The notes beneath the pieces are model-generated. The model worked only from the letters and a program-made list of their open reading frames with translations. It did not search any database and was not told where the DNA came from. The position numbers and the translations under genes are program-made. A stretch of 64,000 nt of DNA from Sesamum alatum (lineage: Eukaryota; Streptophyta; Magnoliopsida; Lamiales; Pedaliaceae), in contig JACGWO010000001.1 of the NCBI GenBank assembly GCA_034509735.1, positions 34,599,966 through 34,663,965 of the forward strand, given 5' to 3'. Shown here one piece after another: positions 57,342-64,000 of this stretch; positions within the stretch are counted from its first letter, which is position 1; every line of letters begins with the position of its first letter.

Positions 57342-57582
57342 TTTTGAACCCAATTTTTTTTTTTTAAATATTTGCATTAAAACTGAAACTAAAACATGCA
57401 TTTACAGAAAATCCAATTTTCAAAAAATGCATGGATATCCATAATTAAAAGCAAAATTAACATATATTCTTCTAAACACATAATCATGCTTAAAACCGTA
57501 AAACATGCTTTCCAAAAGCAAATTAAACATGTTGAACATGCTCATCACATAAAAACATGTCATTCCTAAAGCCACAACACCG

Positions 57583-57600
57583 AACCGGGCTCTGATACCA
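57583..57600 (-). other. C1-a primer-binding site
   Basis: TGGTATCAGAGCCCGGTT on the minus strand, initiator tRNA-Met type, one base from the LTR. Confidence 0.92.
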
Positions 57601-57601
57601 C

Positions 57602-59801
57602 TGAAAGAATCGGTACGGCCCGGGAACGCGGCGGAAGCGTAAAATAAAAGAAATTTAAAACGATTTCAAAGGGGTGTTCCCTTTGAATTCCCGGGCATTC
57701 GGTGTATTCAAAAGCATAATAACATACATAAAAATATGCTTGAACATGTGGCTAGAGGAGGAAACAAAAAGGTACTATAATTTAAATAGAAACATACCTT
57801 TTTCGTTTCACATGTACAACGGCAACAAGCTTTGATTCTCTTTTTGTTCCTTTTCCGTTCACCTTAGGATTCAAATTAGAACCCCTCTAATTTGTCCACA
57901 CCACAGCAATGGAAGTAAATCTAGATCTACTGCTAGGTAGAAGCTAGATCAAGGAAGAAACGAAAAACGTATTACACTATTGATTAGTGTATACGTATTT
58001 CTCATGTTCTCATTTTGAATCCAATTCAAAGAGAACTCAAAAGAAGGAGAAAAGGCTGGAAATTTTCGTGGCTTGTGTGCTAGGGAGTGCAAGTTAGGAA
58101 GATGAAAAGTGTATACATGTGTTGTGTAGTTGTAAGTAGTTTCCAAAACCACCTACACACTAATGCACAACTTATGCTCAACCTCCAACCATGTTAGCAC
58201 AATATGTGGACCACCTAGCCATCATGGCAAGCCACATCATTGGTTACATGGAGCCACATCATTGCTTACATGGAGGACTTTCAACTCCTCTTAAACTTGC
58301 ATCAAACCTTTGAGCTTTGATTTCAAGTCATGGACCGGTTTTGACCGGTCTTGATTTAATCAAATTAAATCAAGTGATCCATGGGTTTTAAATTAATCCA
58401 ATTAATTTTAAACCTTATTGAAATCCAAAAGTTCATTTAATCCAATTAAATAAACATAAGCTCAAACACTAATTAATTGATCCAATCAATTAATTAAACG
58501 AAACCCAATAAATTAATCCAATTAATTTAAAGGTATTGAGCCCAAAATTAATTAATCCAATTAATTAATTCTTGTGTCCTCCATCCAATGGATTTTTCCA
58601 ATAAATGATCCCATCATTTATATTCTCCTTGAATTAATTTAATCCAATTAAATTAATTCACTTCTTCCAGAATTAATTCCAAATTAATTCCACTACTTCC
58701 ATAGTGATTTGTGTGTGACTCTTTAGGTTCACTCTCAGCTAGACTTGGGCTTGTGTCCAACACAATTGATTAATTAAATCTAATTTAATTAATTATTTCT
58801 GATTAACCATTAATCAGAAATGCCCGTTACCATGGGTGGCCGTCTAGCAACGGTCCATGGCACTAGAGACTAGGTGAATGTTGGCGTGAACATTTAGGCT
58901 CCGAATTCCATACGGGTACAGTCCTTTGTCAACCATCTCCCGGCCTTAGTCTAGGGCATGGAATTGGGTGTCGGTTCCCATCCTGGACTAGGCAACTATG
59001 CTACAAACTCGAGACGCGTTTACTCTATTGATCGACGTAGGGAACCATTCCCTACTCGACCAATCGCTACGGCCGTAGACTTAATGAGTCAAAACCATCT
59101 CAGAGCGCATAGAAGACATAGCTGTCAAATACTGACAGGGGACAGATTCTATCTTGGAATCCACCGTCCTCACTACATACTCCGACTGCCCTGGACAAGG
59201 CTTATAATGACCATATCAAAGACATGGTCACCTCTCGCCAAATCCAAGATACAACCTTCATATGCAAGCGACTGCCATGATTCCTCAAGTCCGAGGACTA
59301 ATCCCGTACTATCGGAACCGAGAATTCCAGTCATACCGACCAAGCCTCCAAGGCTTCCATATGACGATTCTCGCGAGTCAGTTCAGTCAATCGACTACTT
59401 TGCCAACTAACCCATTAAAATTGCATAGACGACCCACGTCTGGCACCGATGAAACTCGGCACTCACCCAGTGAATGCAATACTTAGTGCAAGTCTCTATA
59501 GGACACTCGAGGCCCAGTCTCGAGGTCCTCGACTTGGAACGTTTCAGACCGACCCTCAAGGAGTTGTTTTCATAACCGCCAACCTATGCGCAACTCAACT
59601 CAATGGGTTTTACCAATCGGTCTGTGGGCATTTGTTGTGACATTGAAACACCATTCAAATGTAAGTAGTAGGCACAACAAACACATTTTGCCAATGATGA
59701 ATACTTACTTTAACCATCAGTATAATATTACTTTGATAAAGATCGACGAATAGTTCCCAGAACAACCAATCCAATTGACTTTCTGGTCACTTATTATAAC
59801 A
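57602..59801 (-). repeat. C1-a 5' LTR
   Basis: It pairs with 50279-52477 over its whole length, with only substitutions and one-base indels. The terminus reads CTTATTATAACA (one change from the family end). The dyad core is at 58830-58860. No clear TATA box was found. Confidence 0.92.
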
Positions 59802-59806
59802 AAGTG

Positions 59807-61243
59807 CATTTGAGATTTGGAGGCACTATTGGCTGTAAGAGTTTGAGGTATGTTATGACACAGAAAGAATTGAACTTGAGACAAAATATATGAATAATTG
59901 TTAAAGATTTGTGGTTATACTATCGTTTATCATCATTGAAAGATGAATGTAGAAGCAGACGCCTTGAGTAAGAAGAAATCAATCAACTTAGCTAATTTTG
60001 GAAGTCATAATTTGATAGTGTTATTAGGAATGAGAACAGTAAATGTGAAGTAAGAGGTTGATCACGTAGTGGATTTGTTAGCAACTTTACAATTTAAGCC
60101 TGCTACTGTCTTGGTTGTATTAGGATAAGATCTTGGACCTAAGGTGTAATTTAACTACTGGATGAGAGTGAAGGTTCAAAAGTCTATGTTATTTTGGGAT
60201 TTATTCAATGCTGGAACGTGATGAACTGTTGGGTGACCGTACACGAATTACTAGAATCGGAGTACTAAGCTGAGAAATTGTATCACTGATCTTGCTTTGG
60301 TAGTTTTCTTAGGTTGTAGCAATATTAAAAGTTTGGGCTGGATATTGGTTCTCAATTTGATAAGGAGTCCTTGGAGACATACTATATTTGATATGTGACA
60401 AGGGATGTAAAACATGTTGTATTTGTTGTTTGACAAAGTTAAGATATTAATAACTATCAATAGTGATTTCAAGTTGTAATTGCTGTCATGGGATTTACTA
60501 GTTATGATAGTTACTTCAAGTTCTAATTGGTGTCGTGGGATATACTGGTTATGGATTGAATGTTACGTAAGCAATATTACTAGAATGCCTTAAGAGATGA
60601 CTTGAACTTATGCAGTATATATTAGATACATGGATGGCATTGTTGGTGCTGAATAAATTATATAATGCCAAAATAGACGAGAGATATCTGGGCTTATGGA
60701 TGAGAATTTTTGGCAAAATTATATTGATGAGATTTAAGGAAAATAAATATTGACGTTAGTGCTAACTAATAGAGTCGTAGTTCATGGATAAGTTTTGAGG
60801 TATGAGAGAGGAAATGATGAAGTTGGTTTGGTTGCATATAACATTATTATCATACACTTGGTCTAGATTACTATACTTGGATAATATGTCATATTTGTTG
60901 CTTTGATGTGTTGCGAGAAATATCTCAAAGCGTGATAGTTGGTGGAAATGCCTTATTGGCTGAATTATTACGGTCTTGTTGGGACTTTTCTTATTAAGGA
61001 TGTTAGAGAAAGAAACCAGGATAAGATGCCTAATTTTTAATAAAGACTGATGGAGTGATATCGAATGAGAGGCGAATTTGTGAACATGATGTGGATATTT
61101 CTATGCTACAGACGATAGTAAATTAGAGTTATCACTATTCAAAAGAAGTCACTTGGAAAGTTGAGAAAAATATGAAGGAGAAGTAGCCCTATTTGATCCC
61201 TTGAACGGGTGAAACAGACAAATTTAGAGGACGAAATTTTATT
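59807..61243 (+). pseudogene. Tekay RNase H end and degraded integrase region
   Basis: After the C1-a TSD the RNase H reading resumes with HLRFGGTIG and CKSLRYVMTQKELNLRQ, then a fragment MNVEADALSKK near 59942-59975, matching the end of the gypsy RNase H domain. From about 60000 on I find no integrase or chromodomain motif, only AT-rich sequence with stops. Confidence 0.7.
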
Positions 61244-61256
61244 AGGAGGGGAGAAT
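61244..61256 (+). other. Tekay polypurine tract
   Basis: AGGAGGGGAGAAT directly before the 3' LTR, preceded by GAGGACGAAATTTT, a familiar end of Tekay-type elements. Confidence 0.85.
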
Positions 61257-62571
61257 TGTGACGCCCCCGAAATTTTTATATAGAATTATGAATTATTAGT
61301 ACAAGAAAGTGGATATATGTTGTGTTGATTTATATAATAATTAAGGTTAATGAGATGACTAAAAAGAAGAAATAAATTATTATAGACGTATGAATATTTG
61401 TATAATATGAATGTGGGAGTCAAAATTATACTTGTAAAGATGACGGGGAATATATAAAGTCTTAATACCACACATGAAATAGTAGCATTTTATATTATAT
61501 ATACATGTATATGTATAGATTACTACACTTCAAGACAAAAAAAAAAGTAACCTTATCAACATGTCTTTAATATAATATTTCTATTTATACACCTATATAG
61601 ACCTACTTATGTGTACACCTACATATCTAGATACATAACTAGACTTTTATATATATATATATATAGATAAACATTAGTTGAGAAGCATATAGAAGGATAT
61701 ATAATCAAGAAGAAACAACAAAAGAGAGAAGAGGGAGGCGGTTGAGAGGAAGAGAGAAGAAGAAGAAAGAATTTGGGGATTCCTCCATATTCATCAATCT
61801 TAGAAAGATTCACACTGATTTGGTAAATATTTTCATCTCTAATTTTTTGAAATTTCGAGTTTGAGCTAAGATGAAGGCTGAAATCCAAGAAAGGAATGAA
61901 TTAAGTTAACATGCATGGTAACAGAGTAAAATCCGTACGAACAGTCACGGTTTTTGGGGTAAATCTTAAGTTTTGTCGTTCAAAAATTGGGGATCTTGGT
62001 GTCTATGAAAACTTTAGATATCATCTATAACTTTTCAGTTTTGTGAAGAAGCTAAATTCATTGTTTTAATCGGTAAAAATAGGGAGACATTCTGTTGCCC
62101 TGTTTCTGCGGGAAATCAGACAAGGTGTACTAAAAAGCTTATAACTTGAGATATAAAGGTTGAAATTGTGTAATTCTTATTTATAATAAAACTAGACATA
62201 TATTATGTCATATTGTGAGAATATCAGGACTTTTGAACAGCTGTGTGAATTGTTATAGAATTTTGAAGTAGTATAACCGAATCTGTGACAGTACAGCACA
62301 TATTGTATTAAAACTTGAATAACTTATTATATACTGATCCAATTCGTATGATTCTTATTGGATATGAAACTAGAGACAAATAGGAATAACTGTAGTAAAA
62401 TTCATACTGAAATTATCTACACGTTGGTCTGTAGACATAAGTATTCATCTTTTGATTTCCATTGCTGAATCTGTTTATATTAAATAAATATATTTGGAAT
62501 ATGATTAGGAGCTGGATCCATTGGGAAAAACGCACACTACGAATTAAGTCCATCGGCGATCGGTAGATTTT

Positions 62572-62870
62572 GTAAGTAGATGATTAGCACCATCTATATA
62601 TGCTCGTTTTCATCTTGATGATATCTATATGTAAGTAGATGATTAGCACCATCCATATATGCTCGTTTTCATCCTGATGATACCTATATGTAAGTAGATG
62701 ATTAGCACCATCTATATATTCTCGTTTTCATGTTGATGATACCTATATGTAAGTAGATGATTAGCACCGTCTATATATGCTCCTCTTCATTTTGATAATA
62801 CCTATATGTAAGTAGATGATTAACACTGTCTATATATATGCTCCTCTTGATCGTTGTGATAATATTTATA
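62572..62870. repeat. 59-bp tandem repeat in 3' LTR, five units
   Basis: The counterpart of 47213-47510, with the same number of units. Confidence 0.88.
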
Positions 62871-63280
62871 TGTGAGTCTATGATTGAGCTTATAATAACC
62901 TATTAGGATGTTATAATTGATGGATTGGTTGGAGTTGAATGCTTAGTTCGTGGAAGCAAGGTTAGTAGACATTCAGAGTCATCTAAATGTGCTCCGTTTT
63001 ATCTCTTGGCATTACCTTGATGTATGAATGGTGTTGGAGATGAATAACTTTGATGGCATGATTGATCTGATGCTTTATCACTGAATGATGATGTGGTGGA
63101 AATAAGTCGAGAAAGTGTATGTTCCATACTCTATGAGTTTTGTTGATGCTCGTAAATGAATTTGTGATGCTATGTTGTCGTGTGTGACTAGATTCTTACA
63201 AGAACGGTGATATGGGGAACTGAGGGAGTTTTGGAAACCGAGTATAAATATTATGTGCTACCCCTTGGTGATCTAAACGA

Positions 63281-63440
63281 GCCTGTGTGGCAACTCAGCC
63301 TATGTGGCAAAACGAGCCTGTGTGGAAACTCAGCCTGTGTGGCAAAACTAGCCTGTGTGGCACAACGAGCCTGTGTGGCAAAACTAGCCTGTGTGGCAAA
63401 TCAGCCTGTGTGGCAAACTAGCCTGTGTGGCATACCAAGG
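63281..63440. repeat. Minisatellite GCCTGTGTGGCAAAAC in 3' LTR, nine units
   Basis: The counterpart of 47924-48058, with one unit more and a different order of unit variants, which shows slippage or unequal exchange after insertion. Confidence 0.88.
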
Positions 63441-64000
63441 GGGATTCACTTAACGTAATGCAATGATTGGTGAGATTAAGTTGATGGAGAAATACACTAT
63501 ATCACTTTCTTGTAAGCAGGCTAGGTATTAACGTGTTTGAATATCTTTCTATGAGTTTCGTACTGATGAATAAATTGAAAATGCTGGAATTGATATAATG
63601 ATTGTTTTATATATGATGTGCCAATGTTTGGTTCACATTAACCCAAATTACATGTATAGATTGTGTCGGTTGTCTACTTATTGAGTTGCAGGCTCACTCC
63701 TCTGCATACATTTTTAGGTGTAGATTCTTGTTGTGTTCGCTCTTGAGGACTAGATCAACATTGTACATTCCAAGTCAGGTCGGGCTAGTATGCGGAGTTC
63801 TCCTCACAAGTCAATAGGATAGAAGTCATAGATTTTGAGACTGCAATATACTAAAAGTGAAGATGCCTTGTGAACTTGTTATAATAGTCTATACTACCAT
63901 ATGTGAAAGAAATATGTATAAGTGTTGTAGATGAGAAACTACTTCTGTTAATTATGTTGATAGAATATGTTATATAACCAACTATGAACTGGTTCATGTT

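Larger units (their letters stand above)
55613..57582 (-). other. C1-a leader (PBS to gag)
   Basis: About 2 kb, non-coding, with the same order of landmarks as in C1-b: GC-rich island, AT-rich stretch, CCCCAA/TTGGGG hairpin (56624-56642), paired palindromes. Confidence 0.7.
50279..59801 (-). mobile_element. C1-a: complete C1 element, TSD AAGTG
   Basis: A 9.5-kb element with LTRs 50279-52477 (2199 bp) and 57602-59801 (2200 bp), PBS 57583-57600 and a polypurine end at 52478-52489. The LTRs differ at roughly 25-30 positions by eye, so it is older than C1-b but still fairly young. It inserted in the RNase H region of the Tekay-like element. Gag is the only gene and is less damaged than in C1-b and C1-c. 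Confidence 0.93.
45824..64000 (+). mobile_element. Tekay/Del-like Ty3/gypsy element, split by C1-a
   Basis: The 5' LTR is 45824-48696, PBS 48702-48713, pol remnants 48900-50278 and 59807 onward, a polypurine end before 61257, and the 3' LTR 61257 to the window end (about 70 bp missing). LTR starts TGTGACGCCCCCGAAATTTT and the RT type fit the Tekay (Del) lineage. Gag is missing and the interior without C1-a is about 3 kb, about half the usual. It sits in the C1-c leader. The right flank and its TSD are outside the window. Confidence 0.85.
61257..64000 (+). repeat. Tekay-like 3' LTR, cut by the window end
   Basis: It matches 45824-48625 with more differences than the C1-a or C1-b LTR pairs, which fits its being older than the nested C1-a. 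It lacks about 64 bp near 62435 and has nine minisatellite units instead of eight. Confidence 0.9.

Noticed and set aside
60000..61240. Integrase and chromodomain of the Tekay-like element
   Set aside because: They would be expected here, but I could not find HHCC, DDE or chromodomain motifs, so no such gene is called.
1..64000. A host protein-coding gene
   Set aside because: No frame was found with plant gene structure or a known non-transposon domain. The longest clean frames are all parts of mobile elements or due to composition.

Overview
This window looks like nuclear DNA from a flowering plant, probably a eudicot. I see no host gene, rRNA or tRNA gene. Nearly every base can be assigned to retrotransposons lying inside one another. 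The evidence is LTRs with TG...CA ends and 5-bp target-site duplications (TSDs), tRNA-type primer-binding sites, a plant L1-type LINE with an RNase H domain, Athila-type gag and Tekay/Del-type reverse transcriptase. The species cannot be named from this sequence.

Layout. (1) 1-1531 is the 3' part of a copia-type LTR (called family C1 here), inserted in an Athila-like Ty3/gypsy element (1532-8985, minus strand). That element keeps gag and protease but has lost RT, RNase H and nearly all of integrase. (2) 8986-12085 is the truncated start of a plus-strand C1 element: LTR, PBS, GC-rich leader and the first bases of gag. (3) 12123-27735 is one L1-type LINE, about 6.6 kb once its insertions are removed. 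It is split by solo C1 LTRs (13269-15452, 16319-18221, 23362-27580, the last holding another at 25178-27404), a Mutator-like MITE (18792-19048) and an antisense LINE fragment (20163-20580). (4) 27964-45823 is a minus-strand C1 element (C1-c). Its 3' LTR contains a solo LTR (28084-30453) and a complete C1 element (C1-b, 31355-41476). (5) 45824 to the window end is a Tekay/Del-like gypsy element inserted in C1-c. It is itself split by a second complete C1 element (C1-a, 50279-59801). C1-a in Tekay in C1-c is three levels deep.

The most interesting entity is family C1. It has 2.2-2.3 kb LTRs, an initiator-Met-type PBS, a leader of about 2 kb with a strongly GC-rich, structured island 220-245 nt from the PBS, a copia-type gag that is the only recognisable gene, and about 2.2 kb of non-coding DNA that is kept between copies and carries small hairpins, one pair of which shows a compensatory change. 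C1-b has almost identical LTRs but a badly broken gag, and its defects are shared with C1-c. This points to a non-autonomous lineage mobilised by proteins supplied in trans. No pol was found in any copy. All comparisons were made by eye and not with alignment software.
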